A program made the translations under genes and the position numbers. DNA of 58,172 nt, taken from the NCBI GenBank assembly GCA_013203045.1, contig JABMQN010000216.1:1-58172 (forward strand). The letters run 5' to 3'. Below are positions 44,889 to 53,321 of this stretch, piece after piece. Under the pieces are notes generated by a model. It saw only the letters and a list, made by a program, of their open reading frames with translations, had not been told where the DNA came from and searched no databases. Position 1 is the first letter of the stretch, and the number at the start of each line of letters is the position of its first letter. The stretch is from Chloroflexota bacterium. Its GTDB lineage: Bacteria > Chloroflexota > Dehalococcoidia > SZUA-161 > SpSt-899.

Positions 44889-45908
44889 CTATTCGGGCAC
44901 TTCTATGTTCAGCTCGTGTTTGAGTTCCCGCTCCATGAGGGCAGGGACAGCTTCTTTCACGGTTAAGCCTTCGAACAGGACTCGGTAGACCTGCTCTGCG
45001 ATAGGCATTTCTACCTTCAGCTTCATTGCCAGCCGGAGTGCAGCTACGGTTGTATCTACACCCTCGGCAATACCGCTCATGGAGGAAAGTATCTCCTCCA
45101 GTTGGCGACCTTTTGCCAGTTCCTGTCCCACGAAACGATTGCGGCTCAACTGGCTGGTACACGTGGCAACCAGATCGCCCATCCCGGCGAGTCCGGCGAA
45201 GGTCAGGGGTTGCGCCCCGGCAGCGATACCAAGCCGGGTCATCTCTGCCAGTCCCCGGGTGATTAGAGCTGCGCGGGTGTTATCGCCGAAACCCAGACCA
45301 TCAGACATGCCCACGGCCAGCGCCATGACGTTTTTCAGCGACCCACCAAGTTCTACTCCAATAACATCTTCGTTTGTGTATGCCCGGAAGTTCGGCGATG
45401 AAATGATATACTGTATCCTGCTGGCAACTTCTGCGTTGGTTGAGGCGATCACAGTGGTGGTCGGTAAATCCTGAACTACCTCTTTAGCAAAGTTGGGGCC
45501 GGAAAGGATCGCGATCTGGCTAGCAAAGCTGTTTCCCAATTCCTCGCTGATGACCTCGGACATGCGCTTGGTGGTTTCTATCTCAATTCCTTTACTGATG
45601 GATAGAAGCAAGGTGGAATCATGCAGGTGTTTTCCGACGATTTGGAGGTTATCCCTCATCGTCTGGGCCGGCACAGCCAGGATGGTAAGGTCCGCTGCTG
45701 CCAGGGTTTCGTCAGGGGATGAAGAGGCTCTCAGGTTGTCCGGGAATGGAACTGAGGGGAGATGTGCGATGTTTTCACGATCCGTATTAAGTTTGGTTGC
45801 TTCCTCTTCGGTCCTGGCCCAGAGGATCACTTCCGTCCCGGCGACGGCCAGTTTTGTTCCTAATGTGGTTCCCCAGCCAGTGGTGCCAACAACAGCAACT
45901 TTGGTCAT
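44889..45908 (-). CDS. gpsA: NAD(P)-dependent glycerol-3-phosphate dehydrogenase
   Basis: A 339-residue protein. The dinucleotide site is VVGTTGWGTTLG (6-17). ILWART and the SKGIE segment follow, and GPNFAKEV and the catalytic lysine in GGSLKNVMALAVG (near 190) are present. It reduces dihydroxyacetone phosphate to sn-glycerol-3-phosphate for phospholipid synthesis, feeding PlsY. Its ATG overlaps the plsY stop by four bases, so the two are translated together. Confidence 0.96.
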   Translation of the reverse strand: MTKVAVVGTTGWGTTLGTKLAVAGTEVILWARTEEEATKLNTDRENIAHLPSVPFPDNLRASSSPDETLAAADLTILAVPAQTMRDNLQIVGKHLHDSTLLLSISKGIEIETTKRMSEVISEELGNSFASQIAILSGPNFAKEVVQDLPTTTVIASTNAEVASRIQYIISSPNFRAYTNEDVIGVELGGSLKNVMALAVGMSDGLGFGDNTRAALITRGLAEMTRLGIAAGAQPLTFAGLAGMGDLVATCTSQLSRNRFVGQELAKGRQLEEILSSMSGIAEGVDTTVAALRLAMKLKVEMPIAEQVYRVLFEGLTVKEAVPALMERELKHELNIEVPE

Positions 45909-46558
45909 CGTTTTTCCCCTTTCCGCCCTATTTTACGTTCGGTACCAGCACGCAGGTTTTGAATATTGTCCCGATGTCGAACAAGAATTAACAAGGCAAC
46001 AATTACTGCATAGATGAGGTATTCAACTGGCTCGTGGTCCGTTATGACTAAAGGGGTAAGGATCACCACGCCGATCATTCCCCCAAGCATCGAACCAACC
46101 GATACATATCGGGTAATTGCTATAATTGCCACCCCAATTATCAGGCAGGCCAAACCGACTAACGGTGACATGGCAATAAGTCCGCCCAGAGTGGTATCGA
46201 CCCCTTTCCCGCCTCGAAACCTGAGGTAAATCGACCAATTATGGCCGATCACCGCAGCTATAGCCGCTATGACTTGTGCTCCCTGGTCATCGATTGTAAT
46301 GGATCCTATCTCTGCGGTGCTATCTCCAACAATGATGATAGCGAGTAATGCTGGGATAGCCCCTTTCCCGATATCACAAACAAGAGTGACAGCGCCAGCT
46401 TTTACCCCGACATTGCGTAGTACGTTCGTAAATCCGATATTCCCGCTGCCGTATTCGCGAATATCAATACCGCGCACCAGCTTCCCAATGATGAGGCCAA
46501 AGGGGATCGATCCTAAAAGGTATCCGATTAGGACAACTATCACAATATCGAGGATCAT
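45905..46558 (-). CDS. plsY: Glycerol-3-phosphate acyltransferase PlsY
   Basis: A 217-residue membrane protein with several helices. Family motifs are LGSIPFGLIIGKLVRGIDIREYGSGNIGFTNVLR, split over 15-48, and the GHNWSIYLRFRGGKGVDT active-site loop. It moves an acyl group from acyl phosphate to glycerol-3-phosphate, the first step of phosphatidic acid formation. It is the partner of gpsA directly downstream. Confidence 0.96.
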   Translation of the reverse strand: MILDIVIVVLIGYLLGSIPFGLIIGKLVRGIDIREYGSGNIGFTNVLRNVGVKAGAVTLVCDIGKGAIPALLAIIIVGDSTAEIGSITIDDQGAQVIAAIAAVIGHNWSIYLRFRGGKGVDTTLGGLIAMSPLVGLACLIIGVAIIAITRYVSVGSMLGGMIGVVILTPLVITDHEPVEYLIYAVIVALLILVRHRDNIQNLRAGTERKIGRKGEKR

Positions 46559-46620
46559 TTCATTGTTACGCTATCTCGGATGAATTGGAACTAATAAGAC
46601 TAACGACAAACGTTTTATAA

Positions 46621-46747
46621 TTATCACCACGAAGTTCACGAAGATCACAAAGGAACAATTCAAAGAACGAACCTTCTTATACCTCTCTTTATCATTCTCT
46701 CAAATTCATCAAATTTCACTTCGTTTCCTTCGTGGTCTTCGTGGTAA
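46621..46747. repeat. ACCACGAAG inverted repeat element
   Basis: The left end TTATCACCACGAAGTTCACG and the right end CTTCGTGGTCTTCGTGGTAA are near inverted copies (ACCACGAAG-nn-CACGAAG) about 90 bases apart. It fills the der-plsY gap. It resembles the AACCACGA...TGGTT element at 33227-33367 and carries no gene. Confidence 0.6.
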
Positions 46748-46759
46748 GTAAACTCCCTA

Positions 46760-48091
46760 TTAAGTATCAGACTTCAGTTTTTTCGGTAATCGTTTATTGA
46801 AAAGCAGTTTTAGTGGAGTCCCAACCAGGCCAAAGTTATTGCGGAGGCTGTTTTCCAGGTAGCGTCTATAAGTGAAATGAACCAGAGTAGGATTGCTGAC
46901 TGCAAAGATGAATGTTGGTGGCAGGACATCCGGCTGGATCACGTCTTTAATCTTGAAATGCCGCTTTGTCATTGGGGGATGGCTCTCAACAGCATTAGTT
47001 ATTGCCTCTTTGAGTTCAGCATGTTCAATACGTTTCATCCTCGACCCGTGAATCTCAAAGGATTTACGCAATATCTGGTCAATACCCAATCCGGTCTTTG
47101 CTGATATAAATACCACTGGGGCATAGTGTAAGAACCGCAGGTTTTTCTCTATTTCCAGATTACAGTCTCTTTTTCTCAGGCCCAGTTCATCAGCCAGATC
47201 CCATTTATTGACCACGATCAAGATTCCCTTATACGCATCCCGAATGTATCCGGCGATATGAGCATCCTGAGCTGTAACCATATCGGCTGCATCGAGCATC
47301 AGGAGGCAAACGTCTGATCGGTCGATAGCGCGCAGGGCCCTCAATACACTGTATTTTTCTATTCCCCTGTTTATCTTGCCCCGCCGTCGAATTCCTGCCG
47401 TATCTATGAGGAGAGCCCTTCTATCGTCACGTTCGACGATGGTATCAATCGAATCGCGAGTTGTCCCCGGCACATCACTTACAATCACCCGCTCCTGTCC
47501 CAAAAGTGAGTTCAGCAGCATCGATTTCCCCGCGTTGGGCCGTCCCATGATGGCTATCTTAAGTATGTCCGCTTCGTGCTCAGCAGGAGGGGCCGCGGGC
47601 ATATTGGCGACCACTCTATCCATAAGGTCGCTCACACCGATACCGTGGTAGGCGCTGATGACAACTGGCTCCTCCAGTGGCATTTGGAAAAAGTCGAATG
47701 CCTGATTTACGCGTTCCTCGTTATCGCATTTGTTTACCGCCAAAACCACTGGTTTTTGGGAACGTCGTAACGTCTCTGCGATTTCCTGATCAGGAATGGT
47801 AAGCCCATCCTTGACGTCGACCAGCATGATAATGGCATCGGCTTCTTCGACGGCGACCTCGACCTGATCTTTGATTTTTTCGCTAATACTCGATTCAGGG
47901 CTCAGTTCCAATCCACCGGTATCAACCAGGGTGAATCCCTGATCTTTCCAGACGATGTCAGAATAAACCCGGTCCCGAGTGGTTCCGGGTAAATCTTCGA
48001 CAATAGCTACCCGCCTGCCGGCTAATCGATTGAAGAGGGTCGATTTACCCACGTTCGGACGGCCAACGACGGCGATAATCGGCTTGGTCAT
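46760..48091 (-). CDS. der: Ribosome biogenesis GTPase Der (EngA)
   Basis: A 443-residue protein with two consecutive G domains. The first has GRPNVGKST (9-17), DTGG and NKCD; the second has GRPNAGKSM (near 182), DTAGIRRR and NKWD. A KH-like C-terminal domain follows ([27 protein letters not shown]). The second P-loop has SM in place of the usual ST. It is needed for 50S subunit assembly. It may start the leftward unit with plsY and gpsA, though a 201-base gap with a repeat intervenes. Confidence 0.97.
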   Translation of the reverse strand: MTKPIIAVVGRPNVGKSTLFNRLAGRRVAIVEDLPGTTRDRVYSDIVWKDQGFTLVDTGGLELSPESSISEKIKDQVEVAVEEADAIIMLVDVKDGLTIPDQEIAETLRRSQKPVVLAVNKCDNEERVNQAFDFFQMPLEEPVVISAYHGIGVSDLMDRVVANMPAAPPAEHEADILKIAIMGRPNAGKSMLLNSLLGQERVIVSDVPGTTRDSIDTIVERDDRRALLIDTAGIRRRGKINRGIEKYSVLRALRAIDRSDVCLLMLDAADMVTAQDAHIAGYIRDAYKGILIVVNKWDLADELGLRKRDCNLEIEKNLRFLHYAPVVFISAKTGLGIDQILRKSFEIHGSRMKRIEHAELKEAITNAVESHPPMTKRHFKIKDVIQPDVLPPTFIFAVSNPTLVHFTYRRYLENSLRNNFGLVGTPLKLLFNKRLPKKLKSDT

Positions 48092-48418
48092 TGGTCTATT
48101 CTAACATACGTGGTGAATTCAGAACTATCTTTTTCGATTCCGGATCGTTATATAATATGTGCACAGGGTAAATCAGTCAGCGAACGCCCATTGGGCGAAC
48201 ATTATAGGGGTTTGTCAGGTGCAAGAGGAAAAGGGCCTTATCGATATGTGTTTTTGCGAGTGCGGACTCAGGGAGAAGCGGAAGATTCTTATAGTAGCAC
48301 AGAGGCGGAGCCCGGCAGTGGAACGGTGGACAACTCCCAATCTTCGGTCGAGTCTGAAGATAACTCAAATGCGATGACTGTTACTAAATAGAAGATATCT
48401 CTTCAGGAATACAATACG
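48092..48418 (+). other. Possible short transcript: small ORF or ncRNA
   Basis: A perfect TATAAT at 48151-48156 (in GTTATATAATATG, -35 weak) and an intrinsic terminator at 48419-48457 bound a rightward transcript of about 260-290 bases. The frame 48110-48391 would encode 93 residues with an acidic, Ser-rich end but no known motif, and a second frame (48159-48377) has CxCxC. Neither is convincing, so a small RNA is as likely. I do not recognise it as 6S, SRP, RNase P or tmRNA. Confidence 0.35.
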
Positions 48419-48457
48419 AAAACGAGGATGACCCATGGTGGTTGACCTCGTTTTTTT
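48419..48457 (+). terminator. Intrinsic terminator
   Basis: AAAACGAGG (48419-48427) pairs with CCTCGTTTT (48446-48454), and a run of seven T follows the G of the stem. The T-tract is long only for rightward transcription, so it ends a transcript beginning after der. Confidence 0.8.
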
Positions 48458-48508
48458 GTATGAACACACGTTTTTTTGCTGCTCCCTTCAGCAAGCGTAA
48501 CTGGTATC

Positions 48509-48517
48509 TGATATAAT
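48509..48517 (+). promoter_or_regulatory. Extended -10 promoter
   Basis: TGATATAAT, an extended -10 box with perfect TATAAT at 48512-48517, lies 52 bases before the GTG start of the CoA-disulfide-reductase-like gene. There is no good -35, as is usual for this class. Confidence 0.5.
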
Positions 48518-48568
48518 TACGATGTATTTGTGTAAAAATATTGCCATCATTTCAAAGGAGGAAGATTA

Positions 48569-50242
48569 GTGAGTCATCATGAAAGTATAAAGATAGTCAT
48601 AGTGGGAGCCAACGCCGCCGGACTCAGAGCAGGGGCCAGGGCCAAACGGCTTATGCCGGATGCGGATATCAAGGTTATCGATCAGGGCGTCTATATTTCA
48701 TATGGCGCTTGCGGCATGCCCTACGTCGTTTCCGGGGATATCGAAAATATCGACGAACTCAGGAAGACAACCTACGGCGTCATACGCGATCCCGAGTTCT
48801 TCCGTTCCGCGAAAGGATTAAATGTAGTTATCCAGACCGTGGCGGAGAAGATTGACAGGGAATCCAAAACGCTTACATGCAAATCGCTGGTCACCGGCGA
48901 AACCTCGCAGTACCCTTACGATAAACTGGTGCTGGCCACCGGGGCTAGTCCCATCATGATCCCCGGGGTTCCCACGGATAACCCGCGCGTTTCCACGTTC
49001 AAAACATTTGAGGATGCGCTTGCCATGCAGCAGGCCTTCCAGAAGGGAGAGATCGGGAGAATTGGTCTGGTGGGCGCCGGACCAATCGGGTGTGAACTGG
49101 CTGAAGCGGCCAGTGCCATGTGGGGTGCTGAAACTGTCCTGATCGATGCGGCCCCGAATATCCTGCCAGCCATCCTCGATCCTGAAATGGCCCGGCCGGT
49201 TGAAAACCATTTTCGAAGCGAAGGGGTGGAGGTGTATGTGGATTGTCCTCTGGATGGGATCGCCGAAACGGAAGACGGGCTGGTGATTAAAACGCCGAAA
49301 GGCGAGTTTAAGGTGGACCATGTCGTGATCGCCGTCGGGGTGAGGCCGAACAGTAAGATCGCTGCCGATTGCGGATTGGAGATCGGCAAGGGTGGTGGAA
49401 TTGTGGTGGATGAAAAGATGGCCACCAGCGACCCCGATATCTTCGCCGCCGGTGATTGTGTTGAACTTAAACATTTGCTCACCGGGCAGCCAATTCAACT
49501 TCCACTTGGCTCGCTGGCCAATCGCGAGGGGCGAGTGATCGGGTCGAATCTTGGTGGGGGGGATGAACGATTCGGCCCGGTGATCGGGAGCGCGGCGGTA
49601 AAGGTTTTCGATTTCAATGTGGCCGCCACCGGACTTACGGAAAAAGCTGCGGGAGAAGCCGGTTTCAATGTTGGTGTGGCCTGGGGCAGTTACACCCATA
49701 TCGCCGATTACTACCCCGACTCGGAAAACCTTCACTTAAAACTGGTTTACGATAAAAGCACAACCCGGCTGCTCGGGCTGCAGGGTTACAGTAAAGGGGA
49801 AGTGGTCAAACGGATAGACGTCTTTGCTGCTCTTCTCAAGTGTGAGGGTAAACTTGAGGACCTGCTGGACCTCGAATTTGCCTATGCGCCGCCCTATGCG
49901 CCCGCGCTGGAACTGCTCAACATCATCGGCTGCATCGCCAGGGACTCATTGCTGGAGGGTGTAGAGGCGCTTCCCCCAAATAGTGATATTAGTGACAGAC
50001 TGATTGTTGATTTGCGGCGAGAGCATGAGTCAACAGACAGACCGCTAGTCGAAGATAATATCCTGAAATTGCCTTTTGAGACGTTCCGGGATACTTGGAA
50101 CCAAGTGCCTAAAGATGGGCCGATTGTCTGTGTTTGCACTAAGGGAATCCGTTCCTGTGAAGCGGTGCGAATTTTGAATCAGCAGGGCTACCCGGATGTT
50201 CGATATATCGGCGGAGGCACTTTGATAAAGCTGGATCAGTGA
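48569..50242 (+). CDS. FAD-dependent CoA-disulfide reductase-like enzyme with rhodanese domain
   Basis: A 557-residue protein. The pyridine nucleotide-disulfide reductase part has FAD loop VIVGANAAGLRA (about 9-20), the single active Cys48 in SYGACGMPY (CoADR/NADH oxidase type), the NAD loop LVGAGPIGCELAEAA, and AAGDCVE. A C-terminal rhodanese domain (about 470-557) keeps its active Cys523 in CTKGIRS. Fused CoADR-rhodanese enzymes (CoADR-RHD, Npsr-like) reduce CoA disulfide, CoA-persulfide or polysulfide. Sulfur handling or redox balance is thus likely. Start: GTG after AAAGGAGG. Confidence 0.93.
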   Translation: MSHHESIKIVIVGANAAGLRAGARAKRLMPDADIKVIDQGVYISYGACGMPYVVSGDIENIDELRKTTYGVIRDPEFFRSAKGLNVVIQTVAEKIDRESKTLTCKSLVTGETSQYPYDKLVLATGASPIMIPGVPTDNPRVSTFKTFEDALAMQQAFQKGEIGRIGLVGAGPIGCELAEAASAMWGAETVLIDAAPNILPAILDPEMARPVENHFRSEGVEVYVDCPLDGIAETEDGLVIKTPKGEFKVDHVVIAVGVRPNSKIAADCGLEIGKGGGIVVDEKMATSDPDIFAAGDCVELKHLLTGQPIQLPLGSLANREGRVIGSNLGGGDERFGPVIGSAAVKVFDFNVAATGLTEKAAGEAGFNVGVAWGSYTHIADYYPDSENLHLKLVYDKSTTRLLGLQGYSKGEVVKRIDVFAALLKCEGKLEDLLDLEFAYAPPYAPALELLNIIGCIARDSLLEGVEALPPNSDISDRLIVDLRREHESTDRPLVEDNILKLPFETFRDTWNQVPKDGPIVCVCTKGIRSCEAVRILNQQGYPDVRYIGGGTLIKLDQ

Positions 50243-50344
50243 TAAGTGATAGGAAACTTACAGCAACCATGAAATTCCAGGTTAGCTTTAGTGATTTGTT
50301 GAAATACGTGTAGCGGTTATGCTTGGCAAAGAGAAGGAGAATTT

Positions 50345-51088
50345 ATGCAATATACCATCCATCCTATAGTCAATGGCACAAAACACTTTGATAAAAGTAT
50401 GATGACTTATCAAAGCGGTTATGGAACGCCTTATGTCATTCCTATTTACACCTGGTACATCGAAGGCGGCGATAAAAATATCCTGGTAGATACCGGTGAA
50501 ATGCAACCGCTCCAGTCCGAAGAAAGAGAACAAGCCATTGGTGGAAAGATATATACGTTTGAAGAAGGCTTAGCCCAATTCGGGCTAAAACCAGAAAACA
50601 TCGATCTGGTTATCCACACTCACTTGCACACTGACCATTGCGAAAACGATTCCAAATGTACCAATGCAAAATTCTATTGTCATGAAAAGGAACTGGAAAG
50701 AGCCCATGATCCCCATCCGTTGGATTTCCGCTATTTCGACGAATTCATCGAAGATGTAGAGGCCAATGGGCAAATAGAAACACTGACACAAGAACAGGAA
50801 ATCGTGCCTGGAATACGGGTTGTGCCTACGCCGGCCCATACGGAAGGCGGGTTGACCGTGCTTATTGAGACTTCTTCCGGAATCGCAGCGATCACCGGGT
50901 TTTGCGTGATTGATGAAAACTTTCATCTGCCTGCTGAGATACGCGGGTTAGATATGGAAGTTATTCCTCCCGGGACAGTGGTCAATCCCTACGAAGCTTA
51001 TGACATCATGCTCAAAGTCAGGGATATGGCTGATATTCTTATCCCCTTGCATGAACCCCGATTTGCCGCAGTTAAAACGATTCCTTGA
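50345..51088 (+). CDS. MBL-fold hydrolase, N-acyl homoserine lactonase-like
   Basis: A 247-residue metallo-beta-lactamase-fold protein. The two-metal motif is HTHLHTDHC (HxHxDH), with further ligand His in TPAHTEGG, Asp in VIDENFH, and His in IPLHEPRF. The full set and length fit the AiiA/AttM lactonase group, which open N-acyl homoserine lactones or related lactones. Whether the true substrate is a signal or a catabolic lactone is open. No signal peptide is seen. AAGGAG precedes the ATG. Confidence 0.85.
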   Translation: MQYTIHPIVNGTKHFDKSMMTYQSGYGTPYVIPIYTWYIEGGDKNILVDTGEMQPLQSEEREQAIGGKIYTFEEGLAQFGLKPENIDLVIHTHLHTDHCENDSKCTNAKFYCHEKELERAHDPHPLDFRYFDEFIEDVEANGQIETLTQEQEIVPGIRVVPTPAHTEGGLTVLIETSSGIAAITGFCVIDENFHLPAEIRGLDMEVIPPGTVVNPYEAYDIMLKVRDMADILIPLHEPRFAAVKTIP

Positions 51089-51226
51089 AGACAAGCCATC
51101 TTTACTGTTTCGAGTTTGGTGATATCTCCGAAGACTTCGCCAAGGGATATTACATAATAAGTGCGAGGGATTACCTGAAATTAGTGAACCGCCAAAGTTG
51201 TTGCGGCCTTTCTAATTTCGGATACT

Positions 51227-51859
51227 TCATTTGAGAAAGGGATTGTTTTTTCTTTCGTAACCGATGGTTGTTTTAGGACCATGCCCCGGTAGCACTACCG
51301 TTTTATCCGGTAGACTTAGAAGCTTATTTTTAATGCTGGAAATCAGTAGCTCATGGCTACAACCGGGACCATCGGTGCGCCCGATACCCATATTAAACAA
51401 CGCATCCCCACTAAATACCACGCCAAATCCCTCGATGCAGATGCCTCCCGGACTGTGACCCGGAGTATGTAAAACTTGAAACTTCAGATCGCCAATTTCA
51501 ATTGAGTCGCCATCATGGAGAAGTCTGTCGCATGAAGGTGGCAATTTGATGGTCGGATCAAGCCCTGCTAGTTGACTGTAGTCAGAGCGTTCCACATTGT
51601 TCGCTTCGGATTCATGAACAGCGAAAGGCGCCTTGGTTGATTCAACTATGAATCGGGTTGCCCCGAGATGATCCGGATGCGTATGCGTGGCTACTACCAT
51701 TTGTATCCTGAGACCAAGTTCGTTAATGTTGTTCATGATTCTCATGGCATCGCCTGCCGGATCGATAACCATCCCGTCATGGGTTTGCTCCGAACCGACG
51801 AGATAGCAGTTGGTTCCGAAAGGTCTGACTTCCAATCGCCGGAAAAACATCTTTGGCAT
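51227..51859 (-). CDS. MBL-fold hydrolase, glyoxalase II-like
   Basis: A 210-residue protein. Metal motif THTHPDHLGA, then HTPGHSPGG, FSGDALF and VLPGHGPKT give all metal ligands of the glyoxalase II/persulfide dioxygenase-like branch. It could cleave thioesters or persulfides; given the CoA-disulfide reductase/rhodanese gene nearby a sulfur role is conceivable but unproven. It converges with the lactonase-like gene and is divergent to the FAD oxidoreductase at 51997. Confidence 0.85.
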   Translation of the reverse strand: MPKMFFRRLEVRPFGTNCYLVGSEQTHDGMVIDPAGDAMRIMNNINELGLRIQMVVATHTHPDHLGATRFIVESTKAPFAVHESEANNVERSDYSQLAGLDPTIKLPPSCDRLLHDGDSIEIGDLKFQVLHTPGHSPGGICIEGFGVVFSGDALFNMGIGRTDGPGCSHELLISSIKNKLLSLPDKTVVLPGHGPKTTIGYERKNNPFLK

Positions 51860-51996
51860 TTTGAAAACTCCTGTTTCAATTTATTATATCAAATGTATTT
51901 GATTGACCTTGCGATCATAGGGTAATAGAATTGTTGCGTAATTCGCGCCAGAGTTGCGGTTTGTTTTTGGCGATGGCGGTATGTGGGAGAAGATAA

Positions 51997-53316
51997 GTGA
52001 GGAAAGAGAAATATGATGTCTTGGTTATTGGTTCGGGAATAGGGGGGATGTGTTCTGCGGCCTTGCTGGCAAATAAGGGTTATAAAGTGCTGGTTGCTGA
52101 GAAGCTGCCACTGATTGGGGGCAGGTGTTCGACTGTCGATTACAAAGGATTTAAGATTCCTACCGGTGTACTCGGTGTCCCCAGCGGAGGCCCGTTTAGA
52201 GAGGTTTTCGAAGAGGTTGGAGCAGAGTATGATGCCTGTCCCAGCCCACAAGGACGATATCTCATAAATGGGAAGGAACTCAATGTTCCGGACAAAGGTG
52301 GGTTTCGAGCTGTGCTATCCCAATTGTGCGAGGACGATGCCGAAATCGATCGCGTACTGAGCGCGATGAGACGGGCGGACAAATGGGAAGGCCCTTCAAA
52401 CGAGATTTCCTTGAAGGACTGGCTTCTTCAACACACTACGAATGAGAATCTGTTGGGGTTCTTTAACAATCTCTGCGCGATGTATGCTATCACTGAAGAT
52501 CATGAAACCTCGGCCAAGGACTTTTTCCTGATTCGCAAATTAATGATACGTTCGTACGGACAGGTACACTTTGCTCCCAAAGGCAATATTGCTTTGATGG
52601 AATCTCTGGCGAAGGTAATCAAATCGAAAAACGGTGATGTTAGGGCAGGATGCCGAGTCAGACAGATCAAAGTATCCGATGGGATGGCAGCAGGAGCTGT
52701 TATCGAAGGCTCACAAGGTGAGTTGGAAATAGCTGCTAAGGTGGTGATCAGTAATGTCGGTCCGAAGGCCACAGTGGCGCTGACTGGGAAAGATAACTTT
52801 GATGAGGGGCATTTGAGGGAAGTCGATAGTATGAGGCCGACTCTTCAAATGTGGGTGACGACAATTAGCGATAGACCGTTCTTCGAAACGCAGGTATCGT
52901 TCCTTGGGACGCGAAGAGTTTTGAATTGTATCAATCCCACATTGGTTTGTCCGGAGTTGGCCCCATCCGGAAAACACATGCACCACTCAATCTCAGGTCC
53001 CCATTCTCAATTTGGTTCATGGAATCTGCAGGAAGAAATAGACTTGCATATTCAGGACCTGAAAGATAATGTCCCAGGTTTTGAAGAACATGGTGAGGTT
53101 CTTCATGTGGGTTGCTATTGGGGTGAGTGGCCAACCACCCGGAATTCACCATATGTAGGTTACACTCCTCTATCGCAGAAAACCCCTGTGGAAAACCTCT
53201 ATAATGTTGGAGATGGCGTGGGACCGCGTGGATGGCCGAGTGGGACATCCGGTTGCGCGGTAACGGCCAGAATTGTGGTTGAGGATATTGAGAAGCGCCT
53301 TGAGCCTGAGGCTTAA
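51997..53316 (+). CDS. FAD-dependent oxidoreductase, phytoene desaturase-like (copy 2)
   Basis: A 439-residue flavoprotein. The FAD loop is VIGSGIGGMCSA (10-21), with Glu in VAEKLPLIGGRCS. The C-terminal segment NLYNVGDGVGPRGWPSGTSG closes the FAD site. It is shorter than the relative at 21701 and from another branch (closer to CrtI-like NAD(P)/FAD amine-oxidase folds). The AOR-3 gene starts 5 bases after its stop, so the two are co-transcribed and may act on the same substrate. GTG start after GGGAGAAG. Confidence 0.88.
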   Translation: MRKEKYDVLVIGSGIGGMCSAALLANKGYKVLVAEKLPLIGGRCSTVDYKGFKIPTGVLGVPSGGPFREVFEEVGAEYDACPSPQGRYLINGKELNVPDKGGFRAVLSQLCEDDAEIDRVLSAMRRADKWEGPSNEISLKDWLLQHTTNENLLGFFNNLCAMYAITEDHETSAKDFFLIRKLMIRSYGQVHFAPKGNIALMESLAKVIKSKNGDVRAGCRVRQIKVSDGMAAGAVIEGSQGELEIAAKVVISNVGPKATVALTGKDNFDEGHLREVDSMRPTLQMWVTTISDRPFFETQVSFLGTRRVLNCINPTLVCPELAPSGKHMHHSISGPHSQFGSWNLQEEIDLHIQDLKDNVPGFEEHGEVLHVGCYWGEWPTTRNSPYVGYTPLSQKTPVENLYNVGDGVGPRGWPSGTSGCAVTARIVVEDIEKRLEPEA

Positions 53317-53321
53317 AAGAT

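Noticed and set aside
44728-45162. Leftward frame of 144 codons overlapping the end of gpsA
   Set aside because: It is out of frame with gpsA, covers its conserved C-terminus and the palindrome at 44846, and has no recognisable sequence.
48818-49735. Long leftward frame of 305 codons
   Set aside because: It is antisense to the CoA-disulfide reductase gene, which has all expected motifs. Long antisense frames arise from codon bias here.
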